The notes under the pieces are model-generated. The model worked only from the letters and a program-made list of their open reading frames with translations. It ran no database searches and was not told the origin of the DNA. Positions 1 to 6,819 of a stretch of 12,317 nucleotides of DNA are shown one piece after another. Within the stretch, counting starts at the first letter, position 1. Every line of letters begins with the position of its first letter. The position numbers and the translations under genes were made by a program. The stretch is from Oscillospiraceae bacterium. GTDB taxonomy: Bacteria > Bacillota_A > Clostridia > Oscillospirales > Oscillospiraceae. The DNA is taken from positions 1 to 12,317 of the forward strand of contig JAFTBL010000190.1 in assembly GCA_017455225.1 (NCBI GenBank), written 5' to 3'.

Positions 1-27
1 ACGCCGCGGCGAAAAATGATCAACGTT

Positions 28-51
28 CTTCACGGCGTGCGCGCCGTGAAG
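28..51 (+). repeat. Hairpin upstream of rbfA (first of two)
   Basis: A perfect 10-bp stem (positions 28-37 with 42-51) closes a TGCG tetraloop. No T-run follows, so it is not a classic terminator. It lies in the leader between the unseen upstream gene (infB in the usual Firmicutes order) and rbfA. A processing site or mRNA stabiliser is possible; the function is not shown. Confidence 0.5.
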
Positions 52-66
52 TCTGCGACGCTTTTT

Positions 67-101
67 AGCAAGGGCGAGCGTGTACGCTCGTCCTTGCTTT
101 T
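67..101 (+). terminator. Terminator-like hairpin before rbfA
   Basis: A 14-bp stem (67-80 with 85-98, one G-T wobble) with a TGTA loop is followed only by the short T-run at 98-101. It could terminate the upstream gene or act as an attenuator or processing site ahead of rbfA. The weak T-tract and the lack of a recognisable promoter between it and rbfA suggest that much transcription reads through. Confidence 0.45.
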
Positions 102-124
102 ACTCTGCCGTGAAAGGAGAGATC

Positions 125-511
125 ATGATGGCATCCAATCGCATCGGGCGCATCAACGCCGAGATCCAGCAGGAGCTCAGCGCGCTGCTGCGCACCGTGA
201 AGGACCCCCGGGTGAGCGACGCCATGCTCACCGTGACGCACGTGGACACCACCAGCGACCTGCGCTATGCCCGCGTCTACATCAGTGCGCTGGATCGCAC
301 CGACGAGAAGGAGCTGATGCGGGGGCTCAAGTCCGCTGCCGGGTATCTGCGCCGGGAGCTGGGCGGCCGGCTGGGGCTGCGCTATACGCCGGAGCTTCAA
401 TTTTTCGCCGACGACTCCATTGCCCACGGAGCTCACATTCTGGAGATGCTGCAGAACGTGAAGCCCGCCAACCCCGCCAACGCGGACATCGTGCTGCCGG
501 AGGACAAGTAG
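125..511 (+). CDS. rbfA: 30S ribosome-binding factor RbfA
   Basis: Encodes a 128-residue cold-shock/ribosome maturation factor that binds the 30S subunit late in assembly and helps finish 16S rRNA 5'-end processing. The length and pattern fit the family: an N-terminal helix with NRIGRINAEIQQELSALL (residues 5-22), KDPRV (26-30), the strand DLRYARVYIS (45-54), and the KH-like segment GYLRRELG followed by LRYTPELQFFADDS (73-98). I place the start at ATG 125; ATG 128 is also possible and sits a better 8 nt from AGGAG (115-119). An in-frame GTG at 80 lies inside the upstream hairpin and has no ribosome site. It is first in view of a run with nrnA, truB and ribF. No promoter is visible just upstream, so transcription probably enters from genes to the left. 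Confidence 0.95.
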   Translation: MMASNRIGRINAEIQQELSALLRTVKDPRVSDAMLTVTHVDTTSDLRYARVYISALDRTDEKELMRGLKSAAGYLRRELGGRLGLRYTPELQFFADDSIAHGAHILEMLQNVKPANPANADIVLPEDK

Positions 512-521
512 TTTTCCATTT

Positions 522-539
522 TCGCGTCTGCGGACGCGA
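522..539 (+). repeat. Small hairpin between rbfA and nrnA
   Basis: A 7-bp perfect stem (522-528 with 533-539) has the same TGCG tetraloop as the hairpin at 28-51. No T-tract follows. It ends 14 nt before the nrnA start and leaves the AGG at 548-550 free. It may be a processing or stabilising element within the operon. Confidence 0.45.
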
Positions 540-553
540 GCTATGCGAGGTTT

Positions 554-1507
554 ATGATGAATATCACGGAAACCGCACAATTTCTCAAGGGCCTTGACCG
601 GGTCCTGCTTTTGACCCACGTGCGCCCCGACGGCGACACCGTCGGCTCTGCCGCCGCGCTGTGCCGCGCCCTGCGGGATCTGGGCAAGACGGCGTATCTT
701 CTCTACAATCCGGAGATCACCGCCACCTACGAGCCTTATGCCGCGCCCTACTGGGCGAAGGAGGGCTGGGAGCCGGAGCATGTGATCACCGTGGACATCG
801 CCGCGCTGTCGCTGCTGCCGGAGAACGCACAGCCCTACGCCGGGCGCATCGAGCTGGCCATCGACCACCACGGCTCTCACGGCTTCTTTGCGCCCAACGT
901 GTGTCTGGACGCGGGCGCCGCCGCAGCCGGAGAGATCGTGTACGAGATCATCCGGAAGCTGACGCCCCTGACGCCGGAGATCGCGCTGCCGCTGTACGTG
1001 GCGGTGTCCACCGACACGGGCTGCTTCGTCTATTCCAACACCACCGCCGACACCCACCGCATCGCTGCGGCGCTGCTGTCCGTGCTGGACGGGGCGCAGG
1101 TGGCGGCGGTGAACAAGGCGCTGTTCCGCACCAAGAGCAAGGTGCGCCTTGCCATGGAGAGCCGGATGGTGGCGGCAATGGAGCTGTACGACGGCGACCG
1201 GGTGGTGGTGATGCAGATCCCGCTGGCATTGCGGCGGGAGATGGGCGCCACCGAGGCGGATATCGAGGAATTGTCCGCGCTGGCGGCGCTGGTGGAGGGC
1301 ACCGACTGCGGCGTCACGCTGCGGGAGCTGCGCCCCGGCACCGTCAAGGTGTCCGTGCGCTCCGGCCCCCGGGTGGACGCCAGCGCCGTATGCGCCAAGC
1401 TGGGCGGCGGCGGACATCGCGCCGCCGCCGGCGCCACGGTGCAGGGCACCATGGAGGAGGTCAAAAAGGCCGTGCTGAAAGCGGTGACGGAGGTCACGGA
1501 GGTGTAA
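554..1507 (+). CDS. nrnA: DHH/DHHA1 phosphoesterase, NrnA-type (oligoribonuclease / pAp phosphatase)
   Basis: A 317-residue cytoplasmic enzyme of the DHH superfamily; characterised NrnA proteins degrade 2-5 nt RNAs and dephosphorylate pAp using Mn2+. The metal-site motifs are all present: H22 and PDGD (25-28), D81 after ITV, DHH (104-106), and D154 in [11 protein letters not shown]. The C-terminal DHHA1 domain ends in the glycine-rich substrate-binding motif [10 protein letters not shown] (284-293). The length matches family members. Two adjacent ATGs (554, 557) are possible starts; the weak AGG at 548-550 fits 557 slightly better. The stop codon TAA abuts the truB ATG, and the end of the gene carries the truB ribosome site, so the two are co-transcribed. 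The order rbfA-nrnA-truB is standard in Firmicutes. Confidence 0.94.
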   Translation: MMNITETAQFLKGLDRVLLLTHVRPDGDTVGSAAALCRALRDLGKTAYLLYNPEITATYEPYAAPYWAKEGWEPEHVITVDIAALSLLPENAQPYAGRIELAIDHHGSHGFFAPNVCLDAGAAAAGEIVYEIIRKLTPLTPEIALPLYVAVSTDTGCFVYSNTTADTHRIAAALLSVLDGAQVAAVNKALFRTKSKVRLAMESRMVAAMELYDGDRVVVMQIPLALRREMGATEADIEELSALAALVEGTDCGVTLRELRPGTVKVSVRSGPRVDASAVCAKLGGGGHRAAAGATVQGTMEEVKKAVLKAVTEVTEV

Positions 1508-2374
1508 ATGGCGGACGGCATCATCATCATCGACAAGCCGGAGGGCTGGACGTCCATGGATGTGTGCGCCAAGCTGCGGCGGATCCTGCAGACGAAGAAG
1601 GTGGGGCACGCCGGTACGCTGGACCCCATGGCCACCGGCGTGCTGCCGGTGTTTGTGGGCAGCGCCACCCGCGCCGTCAGCTTTGCCGAGGGCGGCAGCA
1701 AGGTCTACGAGGCCGTGCTGCGTCTGGGACAGGCAACGGACACGCAGGACGTGACCGGCACAGTGCTGGAGAAGCACGACGTGACCGTGACCGCGCAGGA
1801 CGTGGCGGCGATCCTGCTCCGCTTTACCGGGGAGATCCTGCAGTTGCCGCCCATGTACAGCGCCGTGAAGATCGGGGGCAAAAAGCTCTACGAGCTGGCT
1901 CGGCAGGGTCGGGAGGTGGAGCGCAGGCCCCGCCCTGTGACGATCCACATGCTGGAGCTGACGGAGCAGCTTTCCCCCACGGACTACGCCCTGCGAATCC
2001 GCTGTTCCAAGGGCACCTACGTGCGCACGCTGTGCCATGATATCGGCGCGGCGCTGGGCTGCGGCGGATGCATGGCGTCGCTGCGGCGCACCGAGGCGGC
2101 GGGCTTTACGCTGGCCCAGAGTCATACGCTGCAGGAGGCGGAGGTGCAGGGCGCGGCGCTGCTGACGCCGGTGGACAGCCTGTTTTCAGGCGCCGGGGCG
2201 TACCGCATCGCCGAGCCGGGACAGGAACGGCTGTGCCGGAACGGGAACCCGTTTCCCGTCCGGGACAGGGAGGACGGCACCTACCGGGTGTACGGCGCCG
2301 ACGGCACTTTTTTGTGCCTGAGCCGCCTTGAAAACGGCATGATGACTTCTATCAAAAACTTTTTCGGAGCGTGA
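1508..2374 (+). CDS. truB: tRNA pseudouridine(55) synthase TruB
   Basis: A 288-residue enzyme that isomerises U55 to pseudouridine in the T-loop of tRNAs. The catalytic motif [16 protein letters not shown] lies at residues 33-48 with the nucleophile D39. [19 protein letters not shown] (114-132) and [15 protein letters not shown] (166-180) are the other family motifs. The C-terminal region (about 225-280) resembles a short PUA-like tail. The start ATG directly follows the nrnA stop, with GGAGGTG at 1498-1504 as its ribosome site. The 3' end overlaps the ribF start in a GTGA arrangement, which points to translational coupling. Confidence 0.96.
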   Translation: MADGIIIIDKPEGWTSMDVCAKLRRILQTKKVGHAGTLDPMATGVLPVFVGSATRAVSFAEGGSKVYEAVLRLGQATDTQDVTGTVLEKHDVTVTAQDVAAILLRFTGEILQLPPMYSAVKIGGKKLYELARQGREVERRPRPVTIHMLELTEQLSPTDYALRIRCSKGTYVRTLCHDIGAALGCGGCMASLRRTEAAGFTLAQSHTLQEAEVQGAALLTPVDSLFSGAGAYRIAEPGQERLCRNGNPFPVRDREDGTYRVYGADGTFLCLSRLENGMMTSIKNFFGA

Positions 2375-3273
2375 AGGCCTTGAACTGCGAAAAAACCGTG
2401 ATCGCGCTGGGCTTTTTTGACGGCGTGCATCTTGGCCACGGGGCGCTGCTGCGCCGGACGGCGGAGCGGGCGGCGGCGCTGGGCGCCGTGGCCGCCGCGT
2501 TTACCTTCGACCGGCCGCCCAAGGCGGTGGTCACCGGGGCGAACGTACAATTGATCAACTCTGTGGAGGACCGGATCGACCTGATGGGAGAGCTGTACGG
2601 CGTCCGGCAGGTGATCGTGGCGCCTTTTGACCGGCAGATGATGACCTGCCCGTGGCAGGAGTTCATCCGCCGTCTGGCGGCGGAGCACGGCGCCTGCCAT
2701 CTGGTGGCGGGGCACGACTACCGCTTCGGCCACAAGAACGAGGGCACGCCGGAGCTTCTGCGCCGCCGCTGTGAGGAGCTGGGGCTGGGCTGTGACGTGA
2801 TCCCCCGGGTGGAGATCGAGGGCGTGACCGTCAGCTCCACCTACATCCGCCGGCTGTTGGAGCAGGGCGAGGTAGAGCGGGCGGCGCTCTTTCTGGGGCA
2901 CCCACACCGGCTGAGCCAGACGGTGGGTCACGGACGGCGGCTGGGCCGCACCATCGGCGCGCCCACCGTAAATCTGGCGCCGCCGGAGGGCGTGCTGCTG
3001 CCCCGGCGGGGCGTGTACGTGAGCCGGGCGCGTCTGGAGGACGGCTCCGTCTATCCGGGCGTGACCAACGTAGGGGTGCGCCCCACTGTCAGCGACGGCG
3101 GCGCCGTGTCGGTGGAGACGCACATGATGGGTTTTGCCGGCGAGCTGTACGGGCAGCGGGTGACGCTGGAGTTTCTGCGCCGCCTGCGGCCGGAGCGGCG
3201 GTTTGACTCTGTGGAGGAGCTGCGCCGGCAGATCCGGGCAGATACGGAGGCCGCGCAGGCATATTTTTCGTAA
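2371..3273 (+). CDS. ribF: Bifunctional riboflavin kinase / FAD synthetase RibF
   Basis: A 300-residue two-domain enzyme that phosphorylates riboflavin to FMN and adenylylates FMN to FAD. The N-terminal nucleotidyltransferase domain has the HIGH-like motif FDGVHLGH (16-23), GHDYRFG (114-120) and the SSTYIR loop (155-160). The C-terminal kinase domain has GHGRRLGRTIGAPTVNL (186-202), GVYVSRA (214-220), GVTNVGVRPTV (230-240) and VETH (248-251). The GTG start at 2371 overlaps the truB stop, but GGAG (2366-2369) lies only 1 nt from it. TTG at 2380, 10 nt downstream of GGAG, would give a nine-codon... three-codon shorter protein and cannot be excluded. The N-terminus before the HIGH motif is shorter than in many homologues. 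There is no FMN riboswitch in view. A strong terminator follows. Confidence 0.95.
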   Translation: MKALNCEKTVIALGFFDGVHLGHGALLRRTAERAAALGAVAAAFTFDRPPKAVVTGANVQLINSVEDRIDLMGELYGVRQVIVAPFDRQMMTCPWQEFIRRLAAEHGACHLVAGHDYRFGHKNEGTPELLRRRCEELGLGCDVIPRVEIEGVTVSSTYIRRLLEQGEVERAALFLGHPHRLSQTVGHGRRLGRTIGAPTVNLAPPEGVLLPRRGVYVSRARLEDGSVYPGVTNVGVRPTVSDGGAVSVETHMMGFAGELYGQRVTLEFLRRLRPERRFDSVEELRRQIRADTEAAQAYFS

Positions 3274-3291
3274 AACAGCATAGACTGATCG

Positions 3292-3328
3292 GGGACGGGA
3301 AAGGAAAAATTTCCCGTCCCTCTTTTTT
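3292..3328 (+). terminator. Intrinsic terminator after ribF
   Basis: A perfect 11-bp stem (3292-3302 with 3310-3320) has a 7-nt loop and is followed by TCTTTTTT (3321-3328). It begins 18 nt after the ribF stop and closes the rbfA-nrnA-truB-ribF operon, separating it from spoIIE. Confidence 0.9.
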
Positions 3329-3364
3329 CGCCATTTCCCGCCGGGATCTGCGCCGGTCAAGCGG

Positions 3365-3370
3365 TAGAAT
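3365..3370 (+). promoter_or_regulatory. Possible -10 element of spoIIE
   Basis: TAGAAT (5 of 6 to TATAAT) lies 24 nt before the spoIIE ATG, flanked by two AAGCGG copies (3359-3364 and 3371-3376). No convincing -35 is seen at 16-18 bp. The sequence GTAGAAT also matches the -10 of sigma-H (RnnGAAT), but no good sigma-H -35 is present. I found no clear Spo0A box. The controlling sigma factor is therefore undecided. Confidence 0.35.
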
Positions 3371-3394
3371 AAGCGGGAAAGGGGGGCGAAGCCC

Positions 3395-5395
3395 ATGAAA
3401 TTCTCTCCGCAGCGCCTGTGGCAGCGGATCAAACCGGCGGCGGCGCCGTGTCTGCGCCTTGTGCTGCCTTTTTTCCTGACGGCGGCAACGCTGCGGGGCG
3501 GGTATGCGCCGTTCGCGCTGGCGCTGGTGGCGTCGTCCGGCAGCGGACTGGCCGGCTTGACGGCGCTGGCCGGCAGTCTGGGCGGGGCGCTGGTGTTTTT
3601 GGACTTTCAGCCGGGTCTGCGGCAGGTGGCGGCCGCCACGTTGATCTTTGCCGCCAACAGTTTTTTTGCCGGGATGCGGCTTTACGACAGGCCGTGGTTC
3701 CGCCCGCTGGCGGCCGCAGGGCTGACGCTGGTGGTGCAGTTTGCCTATCTTGTCGACCGCAGCGCAGTACAGTGGGTCTGGTGCTTCGCGTCGCTGGCGG
3801 TGCTGGCGTGTGCCGGGTGGTGCTGGCGGCAGCTGTGGACAGCGCCGGACGGCGCAGCCGGGGCGCTGATGACGGCTGCGGCGGCGGTGGCGCTGTACGA
3901 TCTGCTGCCCACGTGGGACGTATCTGCCGGGCGGCTGCTGGCGGCGGGAGTGGTGCTGTGGATGGCGGGGGGTGAAGCGTTGCCCAACGCGGCGGCATGG
4001 GGCGCCTGCGTGGGGCTGCTGCTGGATCTGTCCGCCGCCGGAGGCGAGCCGCTTTTATGTGCGGTGCTGGGCACGGCGGCGGCTGCCGCAGCACTGGGCA
4101 GAAACTGGCCGTGGCTGCTGCGGGGCGGCGTATTCTGTTTGGCGGCAGGGGTTGCAGCGGTGTTTTTCCGGGCGGAGGCACCGGCGGCCATGCTGTTGGA
4201 AACAGGCGCGGCGGGTCTGGCGACGTCTTTCCTGCTGCGGGGGCGCCAGGGCGCGCGCCAGGCTGAGCCACTGCACCGGCGCGAGCTGCGCAGCGGCGGA
4301 CAGCCGGCACTGAGCGAATCTGCCGCCGCGCTGCGGGCGCTGTACGACAGCTTCTTCCGGGGCAGTGTGCCGCCGCCGCCGGAAAATCCCTCCGTGCTGT
4401 TTGACAGGGCCGCCGAGCAGGTGTGCCGGGACTGCGTGCTGCGGCAGGAGTGCTGGCACAAGAATTACAACAGCACCTATACCGCCTTCAACGACGCCTG
4501 TCCGCACCTTCTGCGCAATGGACGGGCTTCGGCGCGGGATTTCCCTGCCTACTTTTCCGGCCGATGCGTCCGGTTTCCCGCATTCCTCTCCGCCGTCAAC
4601 ACGGAGCTGCGGGCATATTTGACCCGGCGGCAGTATCACCGCCGGCTCTCGGACATGCGCCGACAGGCACAGGAGCAGTACCGTCAGCTGGGGGAGGCAC
4701 TGGGCGGCGCGGCGGTGCACGCGGTGACCAATGTCAGCGCGCCCATGGGCTACGACGTGGGCCGGGCGCTGCGCCCCAGAGACGGGGAAACGCTGTGCGG
4801 CGACCACGTGGAGGTATTTGAGGTAGGGCAGACGCTGTATCTGTTGCTGTCCGACGGGATGGGCAGCGGGCAGAGCGCCTTCCGGGAGTCCGCCATGACG
4901 GCGCGGCTGCTGCGCCAGTTTCTGGACGCCGGCATCGAGCCGGGGCCTGCGTTGAAGACCCTCAACTCCGCACTGCAGCTGCGGGGCGAGGAGGCGGACA
5001 GCTATACCACCATCGACCTGCTGGCGCTGCAGCGGCAAAGCGGCAGCGCAACGGTGTATAAATACGGCGCCGCCCCGTCCTACGTCAAGCGCACCGGCAC
5101 GGTGAGCCGTCTGACGGCTGCCAGTTTGCCGGCGGGTCTGCAGACCCAGCCGCCGGAGAGCTGCAGCCTGCAGCTGCTGCCGGAAAGCTATTTCGTCATG
5201 GTGTCCGACGGCGTGGCCGACGCCGGAGAGGACGAGTGGCTGCAGGATCTGCTGGCGGGCTGGCATGGCCACGGTGCGCAGGAGCTGGCGGAACTGGTGC
5301 TGCGTCAGGCGCTGGAGCGCCGCGGAGGAGACGACGACTGTGCGGTGCTGATTCTGCATCTGGGTGAGGGAAAAAACGGCGCCCGGCAGGTATAG
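3395..5395 (+). CDS. spoIIE: Stage II sporulation protein E (PP2C-type phosphatase SpoIIE)
   Basis: A 666-residue integral membrane phosphatase. In Bacillus it dephosphorylates SpoIIAA-P to release sigma-F in the forespore and also associates with FtsZ at the polar septum. Residues 20-282 are almost entirely hydrophobic, with roughly ten predicted membrane segments. A central cytoplasmic region carries the cysteine motif CRDCVLRQECW (344-354) plus C369 and C391. The PP2C domain (about 446-656) holds the metal aspartates: D470 in LCGD, D487 in SDGMGSG, D605 in VSDG, and the GDDD cluster (645-648); YTTID (537-541) and YGAAPS (557-562) are also typical. The start ATG follows AAAGGGGGGCG (3378-3388). 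It is shorter than the 827-residue B. subtilis protein, mostly in the central region. It has its own transcription unit after the ribF terminator. Confidence 0.95.
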   Translation: MKFSPQRLWQRIKPAAAPCLRLVLPFFLTAATLRGGYAPFALALVASSGSGLAGLTALAGSLGGALVFLDFQPGLRQVAAATLIFAANSFFAGMRLYDRPWFRPLAAAGLTLVVQFAYLVDRSAVQWVWCFASLAVLACAGWCWRQLWTAPDGAAGALMTAAAAVALYDLLPTWDVSAGRLLAAGVVLWMAGGEALPNAAAWGACVGLLLDLSAAGGEPLLCAVLGTAAAAAALGRNWPWLLRGGVFCLAAGVAAVFFRAEAPAAMLLETGAAGLATSFLLRGRQGARQAEPLHRRELRSGGQPALSESAAALRALYDSFFRGSVPPPPENPSVLFDRAAEQVCRDCVLRQECWHKNYNSTYTAFNDACPHLLRNGRASARDFPAYFSGRCVRFPAFLSAVNTELRAYLTRRQYHRRLSDMRRQAQEQYRQLGEALGGAAVHAVTNVSAPMGYDVGRALRPRDGETLCGDHVEVFEVGQTLYLLLSDGMGSGQSAFRESAMTARLLRQFLDAGIEPGPALKTLNSALQLRGEEADSYTTIDLLALQRQSGSATVYKYGAAPSYVKRTGTVSRLTAASLPAGLQTQPPESCSLQLLPESYFVMVSDGVADAGEDEWLQDLLAGWHGHGAQELAELVLRQALERRGGDDDCAVLILHLGEGKNGARQV

Positions 5396-5416
5396 CTCGG
5401 CGACAAGGCGTCCATA

Positions 5417-5443
5417 CTCCTTTTTAGGATCAGGAAAAAGGAG
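5417..5443 (+). promoter_or_regulatory. Hairpin covering the Shine-Dalgarno of the 87-residue gene
   Basis: A perfect 9-bp inverted repeat, CTCCTTTTT (5417-5425) and AAAAAGGAG (5435-5443), has a 9-nt loop. The right arm is the core of the ribosome site AAGGAGGG (5438-5445) for the gene starting at 5453. In RNA the stem would hide the site. No T-run follows on the plus strand, so it is not a normal plus-strand terminator. Confidence 0.55.
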
Positions 5444-5452
5444 GGCGGCACG

Positions 5453-5716
5453 GTGGTCAAAGGCGTTTCCCGGCGGGTGATCGTGGTGGATTCCCCCGAC
5501 CCGCAGGTGTTTGAACAGGCGATCTTTATCCTTCGCAACGGAACGGCAGGGGAGGGCGTGACCTCCCAGCAGCTGGTGGATCAGGCGGTGCAGGTGGCCA
5601 GAAGCTATACCCGCTACCACATGCCCCGCCGCCGGCGGCGACTGACGCCGGTATGGACGGCGCTGGGCGGCGCGGCGGTCATCGGGCTGGTGTGGCTGCT
5701 GGTGGCACTGCTGTAA
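5453..5716 (+). CDS. Small membrane-anchored protein downstream of spoIIE, function unknown
   Basis: An 87-residue protein starting at GTG, 7 nt after a strong AAGGAGGG site. Residues 1-55 form a soluble N-terminal part (RRVIVVDSPDP at 7-17, then an amphipathic stretch to Y55). A basic cluster RRRRR (59-63) comes next, then one hydrophobic segment (65-87) that runs to the very C-terminus. This suggests a tail-anchored protein with its N-terminus in the cytoplasm by the positive-inside rule. It begins 57 nt after the spoIIE stop with no plus-strand terminator between, so co-transcription is likely. Similar small proteins occur in related Clostridia as hypotheticals (recollection, not checked). 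A sporulation role is inference from position only. Confidence 0.8.
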   Translation: MVKGVSRRVIVVDSPDPQVFEQAIFILRNGTAGEGVTSQQLVDQAVQVARSYTRYHMPRRRRRLTPVWTALGGAAVIGLVWLLVALL

Positions 5717-5722
5717 AGGGGC

Positions 5723-5751
5723 TTTCCCTGCGGCGGGATCTGTGCTATAAT
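5723..5751 (+). promoter_or_regulatory. Extended -10 promoter of dusB
   Basis: A perfect TATAAT (5746-5751) is preceded by TGC (5743-5745), an extended -10. The -35 at 17 bp is weak (TTTCCC, 5723-5728). Transcription would start near 5758, about 20 nt before the dusB ATG. Confidence 0.75.
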
Positions 5752-5767
5752 CCCTTCAGAGAAGGGA
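5751..5767 (+). repeat. Short hairpin overlapping the dusB Shine-Dalgarno
   Basis: A perfect 7-bp stem, TCCCTTC (5751-5757) and GAAGGGA (5761-5767), has an AGA loop. The right arm holds most of the dusB ribosome site. The left arm lies upstream of the expected start point of the dusB promoter, so only read-through RNA from the spoIIE side could form it. Confidence 0.45.
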
Positions 5768-5778
5768 GGCGGCAGCGT

Positions 5779-6747
5779 ATGCAGATCGGCGGCGTGATCA
5801 TTCAGTCCAAGCTGGCGCTGGCGCCTATGGCGGGCGTGACAGATCTGGCGTTCCGGCGCATCTGCCGGGAGCTGGGGGCGGGCATGACCACCACGGAGCT
5901 GGTCAGCGCCAAGGCCCTGTGCTATCAGGATAAAAAGAGCCGCGCCCTGCTGAAAATGGATGCGGCGGAGCACCCGTCTGCCGCCCAGATCTTCGGCAGC
6001 GACCCGGCGTGTATGGCGGAGGCGGCGGTGATCGCAGCGGAGATATCCGGCGCGGACTTTATCGATATCAACATGGGCTGCCCGGTGGGGAAAGTGGTGG
6101 CCAACGGGGACGGCTGCGCCCTGATGCGGGACGTGGAGAAGGCCGTCCGCGTGGCGGAGGCGGTGGTAAAGGCCGCGCCCGTTCCGGTGACGGTAAAAAT
6201 GCGCCGAGGCTGGGACAAGGGCAGCATCAACGCGGTGGAGCTGGCAAAGGCGCTGGAGCAGGCGGGCGTGGCGGCGGTGACCGTTCACGGGCGCACCCGG
6301 GCGCAGATGTACGGCGGGCAGGCCGACTGGACCACCATCCGGGAGGTGAAGGCGGCGGTGTCCATCCCGGTGATCGCCAACGGCGACGTGTTCTCCGGCG
6401 AGGACGCGGTGCGCATCCTGCGCTTTACCGGGGCGGACGCGGCCATGATCGGCCGGGGCTGCTTCGGCAATCCGTGGATCTTCCGGCAAGCGCGCGCGGC
6501 GCTGGCCGGTGAGCCGATCCCTCCGCTGCCGCCGCTGGCGGAGCGGTTTGACACGGCGGTGCGTCAGGTGGTCATGGCCGCCGAGGACAAGGGGGAGCAT
6601 ATCGCCGCGCTGGAGGCCCGCAAGCAGCTTTGCTGGTATCTCAAGGGCGTGGCGCACGCCAATTACTATAAGGAGCAGATCGTCCGCATCTCCACGCTGG
6701 AGGACGTGTACCGCATTGCCGAGGGCGTCAAGCGCGATCTGCGGTGA
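5779..6747 (+). CDS. dusB: tRNA-dihydrouridine synthase (DusB/NifR3 family)
   Basis: A 322-residue flavoenzyme that reduces specific uridines in tRNA to dihydrouridine with FMN and NADPH. The TIM-barrel signature is complete: LAPMAGVTD (14-22) at the FMN site, QIFGSDP (70-76), DINMGCP (96-102) with catalytic C101, VKMRRGW (139-145), HGRTRAQMYGGQADW (170-184), IANGDV (199-204), and the phosphate-binding IGRGCFGNPWIF (224-235). A C-terminal helical domain follows. The ATG start has AAGGGAGG (5762-5769) 9 nt upstream; an in-frame upstream extension to 5653 would run through the 87-residue gene and is rejected. It has its own promoter and a strong terminator, though read-through from spoIIE is possible. 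The B-type assignment rests on overall NifR3-like layout. Confidence 0.93.
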   Translation: MQIGGVIIQSKLALAPMAGVTDLAFRRICRELGAGMTTTELVSAKALCYQDKKSRALLKMDAAEHPSAAQIFGSDPACMAEAAVIAAEISGADFIDINMGCPVGKVVANGDGCALMRDVEKAVRVAEAVVKAAPVPVTVKMRRGWDKGSINAVELAKALEQAGVAAVTVHGRTRAQMYGGQADWTTIREVKAAVSIPVIANGDVFSGEDAVRILRFTGADAAMIGRGCFGNPWIFRQARAALAGEPIPPLPPLAERFDTAVRQVVMAAEDKGEHIAALEARKQLCWYLKGVAHANYYKEQIVRISTLEDVYRIAEGVKRDLR

Positions 6748-6756
6748 ATAGAGCAC

Positions 6757-6811
6757 AAAAGCGCTCCGGGACTTGCGAAACGCAGCTTTCGCAGATCCCG
6801 GAGCGTGTTTT
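6757..6811. terminator. Bidirectional terminator between dusB and the CarD-like gene
   Basis: A long hairpin: a 10-bp perfect outer stem (6762-6771 with 6796-6805), one mismatched step, and a 7-bp inner stem (6774-6780 with 6787-6793) with a 6-nt loop. TGTTTT follows on the plus strand; the AAAA at 6757-6760 gives a T-run on the minus strand. It sits between two convergent genes. Confidence 0.85.
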
Positions 6812-6819
6812 ATTCCGTT

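Noticed and set aside
1..19. Possible C-terminus of the upstream gene (frame 2 reads RRGEK then TGA at 17-19)
   Set aside because: Five residues cannot be assigned. infB is expected here from gene order, but nothing in the sequence proves it.
661..2040. A 459-residue plus-strand frame across nrnA and truB
   Set aside because: Out of frame with two well-identified enzymes and made of low-complexity Arg/Gly/Ala residues typical of a shifted frame.
65..2125. A 686-residue open frame on the minus strand opposite rbfA, nrnA and truB
   Set aside because: Long antisense frames arise readily in GC-rich DNA with strong third-position bias. It has no ribosome site, no family motifs, and lies wholly opposite three certain genes.
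2330..2400. FMN riboswitch or other aptamer before ribF
   Set aside because: ribF overlaps truB, leaving no leader; no conserved RNA element is visible.
4055..5620. A 521-residue minus-strand frame opposite spoIIE
   Set aside because: No ribosome site or recognisable domain, and it is opposite the PP2C domain, which is certain.
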